A DNA stretch of 64,000 nt from Sialis fuliginosa (GCA_961205875.1 OY540812.1:1984001-2048000); one strand, 5' to 3'. Shown: positions 21,444-32,599, numbered from the stretch's first letter. Notes: generated by a model not told the origin, from the letters alone. Program-made: numbers and translations.

Positions 21444-23414
21444 TTTTCAATTTAAATTTCTTAATAATAGCCGAAGGAGGTTACGAAGGTCTTCGGGCAT
21501 TAGATAGTCTTAAAGATAATGGTGTAAGCTATATTTAAAAAAAAAACTGGAGTCTCCTCGATCGCCCCAAGCTGACATATTAACTATTCAACTTATTTGT
21601 TAAATTTTCAATTTAAATTTCTTAATAATAGCCGAAGGAGGTTACGAAGGTCTTCGGGCATTAGATAGTCTTAAAGATAATGGTGTAAGCTATATTTTAA
21701 CAAAAAACTGGAGTCTCCTCGATCGCCCCAAGCTGACATATTAACTATTCAACTTATTTGTTAAATTTTCAATTTAAATTTCTTAATAATAGCCGAAGGA
21801 GGTTACGAAGGTCGTCGGGCATTAGATAGTCTTAAAGATAATGGTGTAAGCTATATTTTAACAAAAAACTGGAGTCTTCTCGATCGCGCCAAGCTGACAT
21901 ATTAACTATTCAACTTATTTGTTAAATTTTCAATTTAAATTTCTTAATAATAGTCGAAGGCGGTCTCGAAGGTTTTCGGGCATTAGATAGTCTTAAAGAT
22001 AATGGTGTAAGCTATATTTTAACAAAAAACTGGAGTCTCCTCGATCGCCCCAAGCTGACATATTAACTATTCAACTTATTTGTTAAATTTTCAATTTAAA
22101 TTTCTTAATAATAGCCGAAGGAGGTTACGAAAGTCTTCGGGCATTAGCTAGTCTTAAAGATAATGGTGTAAGCTATATTTTAACAAAAAACTGGAGTCTC
22201 CTCGATCGCCCCAAGCTGACATATTAACTATTCAACTTATTTGTTAAATTTTCAATTTAAATTTCTTAATAATAGCCGAAGGCGGTTACGAAGATCTTCG
22301 GGCATTAGATAGTCTTAAAGATAATGGTGTAAGCTATATTTTAACAAAAAACTGGAGTCTTCTCGATCGCGCCAAGCTGACATATTAACTATTCAACTTA
22401 TTTGTTAAATTTTCAATTTAAATTTCTTAATAATAGCCGAAGGCGGTCTCGAAGGTTTTCGGGCATTAGATAGTCTTAAAGATAATGGTGTAAGCTATAT
22501 TTTAACAAAAAACTGGAGTCTCCTCGATCGCCCCAAGCTGACATATTAACTATTCAACTTATTTGTTAAATTTTCAATTTAAATTTCTTAATAATAGCCG
22601 AAGGAGGTTACGAAAGTCTTCGGGCATTAGCTAGTCTTAAAGATAATGGTGTAAGCTATATTTTAACAAAAAACTGGAGTCTCCTCGATCGCCCCAAGCT
22701 GACATATTAACTATTCAACTTATTTGTTAAATTTTCAATTTAAATTTCTTAATAATAGCCGAAGGCGGTTACGAAGATCTTCGGGCATTAGATAGTCTTA
22801 AAGATAATGGTGTAAGCTATATTTTAACAAAAAACTGGAGTCTTCTCGATCGCGCCAAGCTGACATATTAACTATTCAACTTATTTGTTAAATTTTCAAT
22901 TTAAATTTCTTAATAATAGCCGAAGGCGGTTACGAAGATCTTCGGGCATTAGATAGTCTTAAAGATAATGGTGTAAGCTATATTTTAACAAAAAACTGGA
23001 GTCTTCTCGATCGCGCCAAGCTGACATATTAACTATTCAACTTATTTGTTAAATTTTCAATTTAAATTTCTTAATAATAGCCGAAGGCGGTCTCGAAGGT
23101 TTTCGGGCATTAGATAGTCTTAAAGATAATGGTGTAAGCTATATTTTAACAAAAAACTGGAGTCTCCTCGATCGCCCCAAGCTGACATATTAACTATTCA
23201 ACTTATTTGTTAAATTTTCAATTTAAATTTCTTAATAATAGCCGAAGGAGGTTACGAAGGTCGTCGGGCATTAGATAGTCTTAAAGATAATGGTGTAAGC
23301 TATATTTAAAAAAAAACTGGAGTCTCCTCGATCGCGCCAAGCTGAGATATTAACTATTCAACTTATTTGTTAAATTTTCAATTTAAATTTCTTAATAATA
23401 GCCGAAGGTTTTCA
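21444..23414 (+). repeat. Tandem array of a 161-bp exon-like unit, 12 copies plus a partial
   Basis: Units start (at TTTTCAATTTAAATTTC) at 21444, 21605, 21766, 21927, 22088, 22249, 22410, 22571, 22732, 22893, 23054, 23215 and, truncated, 23375. The spacing is 161 bp throughout, except that the twelfth unit is 160. Units differ at a few diagnostic sites: GGAGGTTACGAAGGTCTTC (units 1, 2), GGTCGTC (3, 12), GGCGGTCTCGAAGGTTTTC (4, 7, 11), GAAAGTCTTC with AGCTAG (5, 8) and GGCGGTTACGAAGATCTTC (6, 9, 10). Units 4-5-6 and 7-8-9 therefore form two 483-bp higher-order repeats. The two end units (1 and 12) share an A-run variant (TATATTTAAAAAAAAA) absent inside, as expected from unequal exchange homogenising the interior. 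The partial unit breaks off after GCCGAAGGTTTTC. Confidence 0.95.
21632..21744 (+). other. Exon-like segment in array unit 2 (one of twelve)
   Basis: Within each unit an AT-rich leader ends in TTAATAATAG, which looks like an intron acceptor. The next 113 bases read, after two bases of a split codon, as an open frame to TAA: EGGYEGLRALDSLK, then DNGVSYILTKNWSLLDRPKL, then a final TY. The composition is protein-like, and the frame is open in all interior units. Units 1 and 12 have an A-run change that places TAA after SYI in unit 1 and shifts the frame in unit 12. Most differences between units alter the amino acid (for example G to S, G to D, Y to L, D to A, P to A), so the copies are not kept as protein. 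The unit length is not a multiple of three, so units cannot be read through as one protein. I do not recognise the protein. The inference is that a terminal exon of a real gene, or of a transposon, seeded the satellite. Confidence 0.45.
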
Positions 23415-23998
23415 TATTGTGAAGTTCCAAAACTTCCTTAAAATAACCCATGAAAGCATTTATTTCTATTTCATTCCATAAAACCCTACCTGTCTGCCTT
23501 AGACACAACCTAAGCCATAATTTTCATCATCATAACATTCTCGCGAAATCACTCAAAATCAGTTTCTGCCAGTATCTCATCCCAGAATTGCAGGCTCTGT
23601 TGTAATCCGGCACAAGCGGATAATACCGGCTATTTTTCTGGACGCCGCTGTGCGCGCATTATTTTAAAAAGTTTTTTATCCATCTCGCACTACGTGTCCG
23701 CAACCACATCGACGTGTGCGACAGAGACCGACGCAGCGTACGGCGTGCTTGCGTCTCTCTCTGGCCGGTCGGTTCGCGCTCGGAGACGTCATCAATAACT
23801 AGACGCCGGGAGAATCCCCGGTGACGCGGGTTCCGTGGGAAGATGGCGGTCGGTGTCATCGCTTCACCGTTGTAAAATATGAGCTCGGACGTGATTCTAT
23901 ACCGGGCGGTCTCTCCATACTTATGTGATGAATTTGTTACTCGTAACATAGAATAGAAACGTCTACTTGGAGAATATAATTCGAATACGGTTTCCTTA
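23415..23998. other. Unique region with a GC-rich patch
   Basis: After the array the sequence becomes unique. From about 23580 to 23900 it is CpG-rich (for example GGACGCCGCTGTGCGCGC and CGCGCTCGGAGACGTC). A minus-strand frame of 96 codons spans it, Arg/Ser/Thr-rich with no domain, most likely a by-product of high GC. A promoter, enhancer or non-coding exon is possible. No TATA box or start is convincing. Confidence 0.4.
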
Positions 23999-24535
23999 TA
24001 ACTGGTACCAGTCTTACATAATACCCCCAGTGTTGGACTAAATTATAAATATTTGTTGGTATTTTATTACTTTTGCCATTAATGAATCATAATCTATAGA
24101 CATTTAAGGTATTTATCGGAAAAATTAAAAGACTCAAATTTTGTAAAAAACTAAAAAAAGGTTATTAGAAGCTCCATTCAAAATCTTAAAATGATTGACC
24201 ATCTGTGAGCGAAGATATCGTCAAAATAAAATAAAAAATTTAACATTGCGAGTTATAGGGATTACGATATTTTAAGTGGATTTTCAATGAAAAAGTAAAT
24301 TATTTTATGCGAAGGAAGATCAAGAAATTTATGAAATTTTGAGAAAAACTAAATTAATATAATTGAAGTTAATATAAAAATCTCAAGTATTTTCACCACC
24401 CCGTTTTTAAGTTATGTATAAGTAAAATAAAAACTTATTTTCTGATAAAAAACAAAATAAAAGACTATAATTTAAAAAACAAACTATATACCGAAAACTT
24501 GCTCCTATAGTGGCCATAACTGGTGCCTTTACCTT
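23999..24535 (-). mobile_element. AAGGTACTGGCACCAG-family transposon with internal replacement
   Basis: Left end TAACTGGTACCAGTCTTACA, right end GGCCATAACTGGTGCCTTTACCTT. Family sequence is present at both sides, but about 24110-24450 is unrelated AT-rich DNA, so the centre has been replaced. Confidence 0.7.
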
Positions 24536-24764
24536 ATATTAATACGTGAACATCGGCAGGTAAAATAAAGTTAACATACACACATGATTTTCCCCTCTTC
24601 TCGCATCGTTTAACAGCATAGCAATAATCCTAGCGCCACCAAGCGGCAAAAATAAATAGTTTTGAGTTTCTGTCAAACGTAGAGAATGCCAAATCAATTG
24701 TAATGTTTTTATTCGGAACTTTTTGTTGAAAAGCAGGTTAGATTAAGTTAGGCGATACTAGTTA

Positions 24765-25053
24765 GAAATATTTGTTAATATTTGATTACTTCTGCCATTA
24801 CTGAATCATAATCTATAGACAATTGGCCAATGAGTGTCAAAATACCTATCGTTAGCAAGTGTCCATAACTGGGTGTTAAAACATATACAAAATAAAAGGC
24901 TATAATTTAAAAAAACAAACTAAATATATTTGCAGACTTTGGTAAGTAATTAAATTGATTTAATAAAGAGTTACTTGTTTTATTAGCAACATGAGTTCAT
25001 GAAGCCCATCATTCCCAAAAAAACAGTATCGGCCATGACTGGTGCCAGTGCTT
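24765..25053 (-). mobile_element. AAGGTACTGGCACCAG-family transposon, internally deleted
   Basis: Runs from TAGAAATATTTGTTAATATT through CAATTGGCCAATGAGTGTCA, jumps directly to GTTAGCAAGTGTCCATAACT (losing the middle third) and ends GGCCATGACTGGTGCCAGTGCTT. Confidence 0.75.
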
Positions 25054-25062
25054 TATTTACGT

Positions 25063-25465
25063 TTATTTGATTCTAAAACCACTTTAAACATAGAATACGT
25101 ATAAATAATACAAACATACTTGAAAAAATATGAAAAGTGCATTAAAAATTGAGAGAGGGGGGTTATAATTGACCAGAAAAATGTAAACTGCACATAAAGT
25201 GTACTGATGCACCCTCTGCATCCCCAGTGTGCCATGCATGGTGTCCATAAGCCACGCTGTTATCGTCACTGTGAATAAGAATCATCCCCTTGCACGCTAT
25301 AAATTTAGATTAAATTCAAAAATTGACGATGGCCATTTTAACAGGACCGCCCTCGGCCAAAACAGATACAGGGTTGCCAAATATATTCATGAATAAACTT
25401 CTATTGTTTTCATTAAATATAGGCATGTTGCCTAATTTTTAAAAACTATTTTATGATGATCTTGT
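25063..25465. other. Unique DNA
   Basis: Two overlapping 60-codon minus frames have no recognisable features. No gene is supported. Confidence 0.35.
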
Positions 25466-25470
25466 CTCTT

Positions 25471-26133
25471 ATTTCCAAAAAAATTCTTATTTAGGTTTAA
25501 TCACAAAAATTGACTCTTTTAAAACTAATTTTGAATTTGACGCCAAAACGCTCGCAAGTGTCATGGTGCATTTTTGACGTCACGCCTATGTAAACACTCC
25601 TTGTCAACTATAATAAATCCTTATTCCATCGCTAATGTTTCTCGGTTTTACTTTTGGTAATACAAAACTGAGCAAATGGATAATTTAAAACCACAAAATA
25701 ATTTATAAACAGTGCAGATATTAATGAAACAAAAATTATGTTTACTTAGGCGTGACGTCATCCAATCTGACTGGTGTTTTATCAAACATGGCGGATTGCT
25801 GTATTTTGCGTTTTTATTTTAACAAAAATCATATTAATCTCATTTTTAATATAAAAATAAATACATTTTTTATAATCTTTTTAACTTATTTCATTATTTA
25901 AAATTATAATTTCAGTGATACTTTGTTACTGGCAGTTTTGTGTTACCAAAAGTAAAACCGGAAAACATTAGTGATGGAACAAGGATTTATTAAAGTGTTT
26001 ACATAGGCGTGACGTCAAAAATGTGCCATGACACCTGCGAGCGTTTTAGCGTCAAATTCAAAATTAGTTTTAAAAGAGTCAATTTTTATGATTAAACTTT
26101 TATTTTCTGCAGAAATAAGTATTTTTTTGGAAA
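25471..26133. mobile_element. Fold-back element with about 200-bp inverted arms, copy 1
   Basis: The arms 25471-25672 and 25932-26133 are inverted copies. Left arm words are TTTCCAAAAAAATTCTTATT, GACGCCAAAACGCTCGC, GACGTCACGCCTATGTAAAC and CGGTTTTACTTTTGGTAATA; the right arm has their complements. The left arm has lost a TTCTGCAGAAAATAAA stretch that the right arm and the 60.6 kb copy retain. A 260-bp middle carries ACATGGCGGATTGCTGTATT. No coding frame. Confidence 0.85.
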
Positions 26134-26144
26134 GGCATCATACC

Positions 26145-26272
26145 TATTGAATGTTATAGATTAATATCCTGTAAAGGCAGTAATCAAATATCAACAAATA
26201 TTTCTAATTCAGTACATTTAATTTAAAAATGTTCAACACTCGGGTATTGTTCATGACTGGTGCCACTACCTT
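26145..26272 (+). mobile_element. AAGGTACTGGCACCAG-family fragment, right end only
   Basis: CAAATATCAACAAATATTTC, TTCAGTACATTTAATTTAAA and the terminus GACTGGTGCCACTACCTT. The fold-back element lies directly upstream and may have truncated it. Confidence 0.7.
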
Positions 26273-26274
26273 AT

Positions 26275-26619
26275 AGTATCTAATAAATAAATATTATTCA
26301 AAAGTATGTATATGAGTGTTTTACAAAATAACGAAATAATAAATTAATTTTGCAGATAAGTGTAAAAGCTTCACCCCAACAATGTGTCTGTGAGAGAAAG
26401 TGTGTTGTACACGAGGGGTGTAAGTGTAAGTGTAAGTGGGTGTGTGTGAAGGGATGCTGGAGCTGTGAGGACAATGTCTTAATTCTCTGGACGACGCTTC
26501 TACACTATAAAACTCCAAACCGTCTCTCTAGCTTTTATCTTTATCATATACATATGCACTGGCTGTACAAACTATCCAATTAATAATAAACATGAATATT
26601 TTATATTAATTTGTATTTT
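26275..26619. other. Unique DNA with a GT/GA-rich stretch
   Basis: About 26385-26470 contains repeated GTGTAAGTG words. The overlapping plus and minus frames here reflect this low complexity. Confidence 0.4.
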
Positions 26620-26794
26620 GCTTCCTCGCAATATCAAAGATACGAGAAGCTTTGTGATCGTTTTAAAATGAGAAGAAAAAAATTGTTTTCCGATTTCAAA
26701 ATTTTAAATTGATATTTCCGTTTCAGATCGACTTTTCGTTTCGTGTCTGTCTGTCTGTCTTCTGAACCCTTGTCACACGCATAACTCATGAACC
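26620..26794 (+). mobile_element. GCTTCCTCG-family element, left end
   Basis: GCTTCCTCGCAATATCAAAG, ACGAGAAGCTTTGTGATCG, a GTCTGTCTGTCTGTCT run and CACACGCATAACTCATGAAC, then truncated. Confidence 0.8.
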
Positions 26795-26974
26795 TTATAA
26801 GTAAATATGAACACTGTAATGTTCTCTTTTAGAAATGTAAAATTTCATATGTAATGCCCATTTTCATACTATTTTTTAGGACGACAGTAGAACACATTTT
26901 CAAGCTGAGCTTGTTTGGGATGTGCAATTTAGAAAAAACTATATAACTCCCTTGTACCTAAGTACGATACAGAC

Positions 26975-27860
26975 GTGCTTCCCTTTCTTTATGGGTAAAT
27001 TAATACAAATCTGTGTTTTCAGTTAATAAATAATTTAAAAAAATTATTAGAATATTCATCTTTATGCGCAACCCAAACATTTTAACCAAAAATAACATTT
27101 AATATTAATTTACACGTCTTATTTTCTTGTATTTTAGTCGATATTTGTATGACGAGTTGAAGTTCACTGCAGGAAATTTCACTAAAAAATTTCGAATTTT
27201 CGATTTCGTTAAAAGTATGTTTATTGTATAGAAAATGACGTGAAAAGTTGTTTGTTTCAAACCGCAGGTCTGTATCTCAAACCGTTCTCGAGATATAGCC
27301 TCTCAAAGTTTTAGTTTTTTCAAATTTTTGGAGAAAAAAGGCCATAACTTTTGAACGCGTGGTCGGAATTGATTTTAGTCGGCGGATTTGAAATCAGCGT
27401 GTCAAAATCTATATAATGACATATATAATACTTTAAAATCCGACAAAAAAATTTTGGCTAAAAATCGACATTTTTTTAAGGTATACCCTTTTGAATTTTT
27501 TCAATTTTTCACGAAATTTTTTTTTTCGAGTTTTAAGGTATTATACATGTCATTATATAGATTTTGACACGCTGATTTCAAATCCGTAAACTAAAATCAA
27601 TTTCGACCACCCGTTCAAAACTTATGACCTTTTTTCTCCAAAAATTTGAAAAAACTAAAACTTTGAGAGGCTATATCTCGAGAACGGTTTGAGATACAGA
27701 CCTGCGGTTTGAAACAAACAACTTTTCACTTAATTTTCTATACAATAAACATACTTTTAACGAAATCAAAAATTCTAGATTTTTTAGTGAAATTTCCTGC
27801 AGTGAACTTCAACTCGTCATACAAATATCGACTAAAATACAAGAAAATAATACGTAGAAT
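26975..27860. mobile_element. Long fold-back (palindromic) element, copy 1
   Basis: The left arm about 27110-27445 and right arm about 27530-27855 are near-perfect inverted copies (for example GACGAGTTGAAGTTCACTGC against GCAGTGAACTTCAACTCGTC, and CTCAAACCGTTCTCGAGATA against its complement). The spacer is about 90 bases, and a left extension (26975-27110) matches the right extension of the 50.3 kb copy. Transcribed in either direction it would form a hairpin of more than 300 bp. It has no coding frame. Confidence 0.85.
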
Positions 27861-27974
27861 CATTTAGTCACTATATAAATATTTATATAAGAATTTAAAA
27901 AAGAAAAAACCTATGAACTAAAAGAACTAGAAGAACGAACTAGTTCATTAAAGACCACTTCTCCAAAAAAAAAT

Positions 27975-28075
27975 TGCATTTGAAAAATTTTCTTAAAATA
28001 ATCCCTGATAAATTCTACTTACAGATTAAATTTATATCCTTGGGGAATACAGGATCTAATGCGCTAGTTCCTTAT
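27975..28075. repeat. Possible Helitron-like 3' end
   Basis: AGGATCTAATGCGCTAGTT near 28050 resembles the GATCCAATGCGCTAG end at about 33230-33245 and the GGTCCAGCGCGCTAGT end at about 56270-56284, suggesting truncated copies of one CTAG-ended family. Confidence 0.4.
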
Positions 28076-28379
28076 AATTATTTATATTATAGGTACCTAA
28101 ATATGTTACAATATCTATTATATTCGGTGACACATATTTGCAATATTTTAACGAAAGTAACTTTGAAAAACGTCAGATGGCATCCGGCTGCTGTGTATGT
28201 GTGTGTGTGTGCCAATATCCTATAATTTATCTCACCTGCGTCAGGTGATTTATGGATTCGGTTGGGCCATTTTTGTTTACTCTATTTCGTATTATATCGA
28301 CGAAAGAAAGCATACGGAGAATTTCATGTTTTTTTATATAATACACAAAAAAAAAACTAATATGTATAATACCGGTTTT

Positions 28380-28930
28380 CTAGATGCATAAATTATGCAT
28401 TTTAGTATAGAAATGCATATATTATTGTTAAAAAAAAATGTTCAAATGCGAGTCGATTTTCGTGTATTGGTGTCCCGTACCCTTTTTTAAATTCGAACTT
28501 ATACAACTAAATTAATTATCTAGATGCATAAATTATACATTTTAGTATAGAAATGCATATATTATTGTTGAAAAAAATTTGTTCAAATGCGAGTCGATTT
28601 TCGTGTATTGGTGTCCCGTACCCTTTTTTAAATTTAAACTTATACAACTAAATTAATTATCTAGATGCATAAATTATACATTTTAGAATAGAAATGCATA
28701 TATTATTGTTAAAAAAAATTGTTCAAATGCGAGTCGATTTTCGTGTATTGGTGTCCCGTACCCTTTTTTAAATTTAAACTTATACAACTAAATTAATTAT
28801 CTAGATGCATAAATTATACATTTTAGTATAGAAATGCATATATTATTGTTAAAAAAAAATGTTCAAATGCGAGTCGATTGTCGTGTATTAGTGTCCCGTA
28901 CCTTTTTTTAATTTACACTTATATACAGCA
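28380..28930. repeat. Tandem repeat, about 140 bp x 4 copies
   Basis: Units start at 28380, 28520, 28661 and 28801 with CTAGATGCATAAATTA. Each contains AGAAATGCATATATTATTG, GTTCAAATGCGAGTCGATT and GTGTCCCGTACC. The first unit reads ATGCATAAATTATGCAT, a near-perfect palindrome, which becomes ATGCATAAATTATACAT in the others. Unit identity is high. Confidence 0.92.
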
Positions 28931-28934
28931 AAAT

Positions 28935-29832
28935 TAAGACCCAGTTTATACCGTAAATGTAATTAGTAGTTGTTTAAATATTATCAGAAAGGTGGCAGCA
29001 CAATGCATTTTTAATAAATTTCAATTTTGAATTATTAAAAAAAAAAGTGCGGTGAGTAATGATAATTTTCTAGTAATCTCAGCACCAATTTACATATGTA
29101 TTCTCATTTTTTTTCGAATTTTTTCCATTATAACTTTCGCAGATAGATATGCGGTTAATGTTTGAAAATTTGTTAAACGATGGTTTAAAAATTTAAATAA
29201 AAACAAAACGTGTATATATTTACATTCCTTTAATTATCAGCTTTCATTTGATACCCCTCTCAGTGGCATTGAATAAAAAAAAATTTGGTAACTAATTTCC
29301 CCCCTAAAAAAGTGCCTAAAATTTTTATTTTTATAACCATTCAGTTTTCTAATAAAAAACAAACAGATAACTGTGACAGACAGACAAACAGACAGATATA
29401 AAAGTATAAGATAAATAAAATCCCATAAATTTAAAACCCATTATTATTTTTTTACGCATATTGCTGAAACGTTAAAAAACCTAATAAAAATTGTATCGAT
29501 TCGGCCTCTACAATATGCAGTATACGTAGCAAATACAAATAAAATACAGAAATCGTATGTTTACCACCTTTTTCAATACATATCGAAACAAAACTGAAGC
29601 CTTATTTCGTATTCCGAAGACACATAGAGCGAATCTTGTCCAGTGGCGCAATATGCAGCATTGTGGGGACGTGCAGTGGCGTACCTACCGCACTAAAATA
29701 TTAATTACATAGAAATTACTTCATATTTTAAGACATTTTCTAGAAAACTCTGAATTGGTTTATTAAAAAATAATTTGGTCAAGACTTACAGGTTCATTTT
29801 TGAGTTAGAAAAAGATATAAAAATATGCTCAT
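28935..29832. other. AT-rich DNA with repeat-like GACAGACAGAC stretch
   Basis: Around 29370-29395 a GACAGACAGACAAACAGACAG run follows text typical of dispersed insect repeats, but I have no second copy here to define it. GTGCAGTGGCGTACCTACCG at about 29672 resembles a hAT-type terminus. No gene. Confidence 0.4.
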
Positions 29833-30602
29833 CCTTAATATATATAAAGCTCAACGTCTGTCTGTCTGTCCGTTAGTGAGCTTATCACTCGAGAACCACT
29901 CATCCGATTTACGTGGTTTCTTTTTTAATTCATAGGTACGTTCTCTGGCCAGGTTATAGGCTATATTTTGTTACGTTAGGTAACATAACAACTAAGCAGT
30001 GACGATAATAGTAAAGCAAGTCGGAAAAAATGTTGCCGCCAGCGTGCTGTTTTGCAGTACGCTGCCTAAACCGTTCATTATTGAACAAAATAATGTATTA
30101 AAGAATTGTGTAGAATAAAAAGATCTAATATAAAGTCCGCGACACCATATGTCTAACTTTTATATTTCAGTGACTGCTTTTATGTTACAAAGAAAATTTA
30201 AAATATTTGGGTTCTGTTTACCTGCAAAACATTAATCCTTATCGAAATAAATTATTTCATCGTCATAGGTACTTATATGTCGATATAATTTGCCCTTTAC
30301 AGCATCCAATTTGGTCTTTTGGTTTAGAAAATAACTTTAAAAATATACATACAATAACATATTATTCGCGGCAATTCGCGCGAACTATGATGAAGTGTCG
30401 CGGGGCAGAGGGAAGATTCTGAGCTCGGCCGGCAGTTGTTTATTTTGTTTTTAAATTTAAATTTTTAGGAAATTTAGGTTTTGATTAGTTATTATTACGA
30501 TAATAATTAATCGTGTTTGTAATTAATTCAACTATATTTTTTTTAAATCCTAAACAATAATTCCGTAGTCCACGCGGGGAAGCCTCGCGGGCACAGCTAG
30601 TA
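29833..30602 (+). mobile_element. CTAGT-ended Helitron-like repeat, 'GGTAACATAACAACTAAGCA' family, longest copy
   Basis: From TATAAAGCTCAACGTCTGTC through GCTATATTTTGTTACGTTAG, CTAAACCGTTCATTATTGAA, GACACCATATGTCTAACTTT and CAGCATCCAATTTGGTC to CACGCGGGGAAGCCTCGCGG then CACAGCTAGT. The GC-rich pairing bases just before CTAGT suit a Helitron 3' hairpin. Related copies: 44873-45270, 47380-47985 and, inverted, 55596-55990. Confidence 0.65.
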
Positions 30603-30735
30603 TTCTACTAATTGAGATCCCCCCACATGCCTAAATATGAAAATAAAAATAAAAAATTCTATGACACCCCTCCCTATTTTTTCAAAATTTAAAATAATAT
30701 TGTTGACTTTAGTATTTATCGTTGGAATGTTTCCA
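30603..30735 (-). repeat. AGGGTTCCG-repeat fragment, inverted
   Basis: ATTCTACTAATTGAGATC, CATGCCTAAATATGAAAAT and AAAATAATATTGTTGACTTT match, inverted, the 15290-15420 part of the repeat at 14728-15690. It is joined seamlessly to the CTAGT end before it, so that element inserted into, or captured, this repeat. Confidence 0.7.
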
Positions 30736-30739
30736 GTTT

Positions 30740-31113
30740 CCTTTGTACCCTGCATCTGGCCGCCACTGTTGGTGTAAGGGGTTGTCTGAGCATCCCTAAG
30801 ACAACAGTAATCCGCAACCAAGCTATTTGGCCGGGCGTTGCGCTAGGGTGACATTGTCTCGGCCATATTATTAATGATGCGTCAAGAGCGAATGTTACGT
30901 GAATATATGCTAATTGTATTCTTGTGTACGCATAAGGCATTATTGATCAAAATTGATATAAATTGTGGTTTTCGGGATCACTTATTTCATTGCTTACATA
31001 AATCTATCGAAAATTGTTTTATCTAAAAAAATTTACGAGTTTGTACAGTAACAAGAAATCTATTTTAATTAAGGTGTATTTCTTGTGGGCAATTTATGAT
31101 AGAAAAAGATAAA
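30740..31113. other. Unique DNA
   Basis: The overlapping minus frames at 30597-30821 and 30716-30940 cover a repeat boundary and have no recognisable domain. No gene is called. Confidence 0.35.
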
Positions 31114-31115
31114 TA

Positions 31116-31320
31116 CAGTAGAAACCGGTTAATACGACATCGGTTATAACGACGTACCGGTTATAACGACGCAGAATAAAAGTCTCGGCTGAATCCCATA
31201 TGATTGCCTTTTATAATATACCGTTTATAACGACATCGCTTACAACGAAATACCGGTTTTAACGACTATCTGTTCATAATATTTTTGGAGAATTTTATCG
31301 GTTTGTACGACGGGCCGACT
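31116..31320 (+). mobile_element. pogo/Tigger-like transposon end, truncated
   Basis: TA then CAGTAGAAACCGGTTAATAC, followed by repeated units of the form ACCGGTTATAACGAC (about 31134, 31153, 31217, 31248). Repeated GGTTATAACGAC words next to a CAGTRGAAAC terminus are a pogo-type pattern. No matching right end is seen. Confidence 0.5.
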
Positions 31321-31434
31321 TTTTTTTAAATACATACGTACATCTGTGTTGCAAACAAACTAAAATTACAGAATATTTAAAATAAATACATGTTATAATG
31401 TCTATAGTCTATAGTCTGTAGGTAATACCCTACT

Positions 31435-31680
31435 TTGTATTATTACTTCCATGTTCTGAAAGAAATGGAAGTATTGTAATACCATCGAAAAATCGTGTCC
31501 GAGAAAATGACAAATTCTGATTGTATTAACTTCAAAACGTAAAGAAAAGTTAATTTCCGCATGGCGGCTGTGCGTGTGTCTGTGTGTCTGTGTGTCAGGA
31601 TGTAGATTTTTTTTTCGTTCACGATAACTACTGTAAAAATGCACCGATCTGAATTATTTTTGGGGAAAATGTTTGTCTCA
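31435..31680 (-). repeat. Dispersed repeat shared with 39357-39568
   Basis: ACTTCCATGTTCTGAAAGAA, GGAAGTATTGTAATACC, CAAATTCTGATTGTATTAAC, TCGTTCACGATAACTACTGT and AAAAATGCACCGATCTGAAT are shared in inverted order with the 39.4 kb copy. The two copies encode similar but truncated short frames, none recognisable. Confidence 0.7.
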
Positions 31681-31684
31681 GTGA

Positions 31685-32283
31685 GTACTCCAGACCTATA
31701 GATTTTGGTGCTAATCGGATTAGGGGTTTTGGAAATATTCGAAATTTTGTAACTTTTTTCGTCTAAAAAGTGAATATTGTGAGTATTATCTCACTAATTT
31801 TGATAAGATTTGGGAAAGAACATGGAAGTCATGTATGGTTCTCCATACCGATATTTTATTTTATTTTATCTTTTTTATTTTTATTTTCATAAAATTTACT
31901 ACTCTAAGCTGCACTTTTGCACCCTCTGCTCTTTTTTTTTTAGTCGTCATCATTTTTTGCATAAATTAATGAGCAAAAATAGTTCCAATGATCAGATTCT
32001 TTACATTATAATACTACTGGACAATCGTTCGACTATTAAATGAATAATAATTAATTCGTATGTATTCAAACACATTGACGCATCTGTGTAATTAATTAGC
32101 CATTATATTCCCTTACTTAAAATACCAATGACAGTATTTATGTATATATTTTTTACAAATTATAAACAAACTCACATTTACCGTAAACATAATTTCCATT
32201 TTTACAATCGGGCCGTTTGTAATGCAGTGGAAATGTAAAACATCATGTATGGATTCCAATCGGTCAACAATACTCTCAACTCC
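31685..32283. other. Unique AT-rich DNA
   Basis: The 77-codon frame at 31810-32043 is Phe/Tyr-rich low complexity. No feature supported. Confidence 0.35.
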
Positions 32284-32574
32284 AGGGCCGTAGCTATTGG
32301 TTTTGCAGGAATCGATTCATTTGGAAATTACTAACAAATAATATCATATCTCGAGTTATGACTCTTCAATTTCACATTTAAGTACATTTTTCGAAGTTGC
32401 GGCACTTGCTTCGGAGTTACGTCTCTATGAATTAGGGCCGTAGCTATTGGGTTTGCAGGAATCGATTCATTTGGAAATTACTTACAAATAATATCATATC
32501 TCTTTAACTTCACATTTAAGTACATTTTTCGAAGTTGCGGCACTTGCTTCGGAGTTACGTCTTTATGATTTTCG
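32284..32574. repeat. Tandem duplication, about 150 and 140 bp
   Basis: AGGGCCGTAGCTATTGG at 32284 recurs at 32434. Both units continue through GCAGGAATCGATTCATTTGG, CATTTAAGTACATTTTTCGA and GCGGCACTTGCTTCGGAGTT. The second unit lacks about 14 bases after ATCATATCTC. Confidence 0.9.
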
Positions 32575-32599
32575 CGTTTTGCAGCGCATTATTTTGGAA

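Noticed and set aside
21444..23414. CRISPR-like or bacterial repeat array
   Set aside because: Units are contiguous 161-bp copies without unique spacers, in a eukaryotic repeat context.
23659..23949. 96-codon minus-strand frame
   Set aside because: It lies in a GC-rich patch where stops are rare. Its Arg/Thr/Ser-rich text has no domain and no splice or start context.
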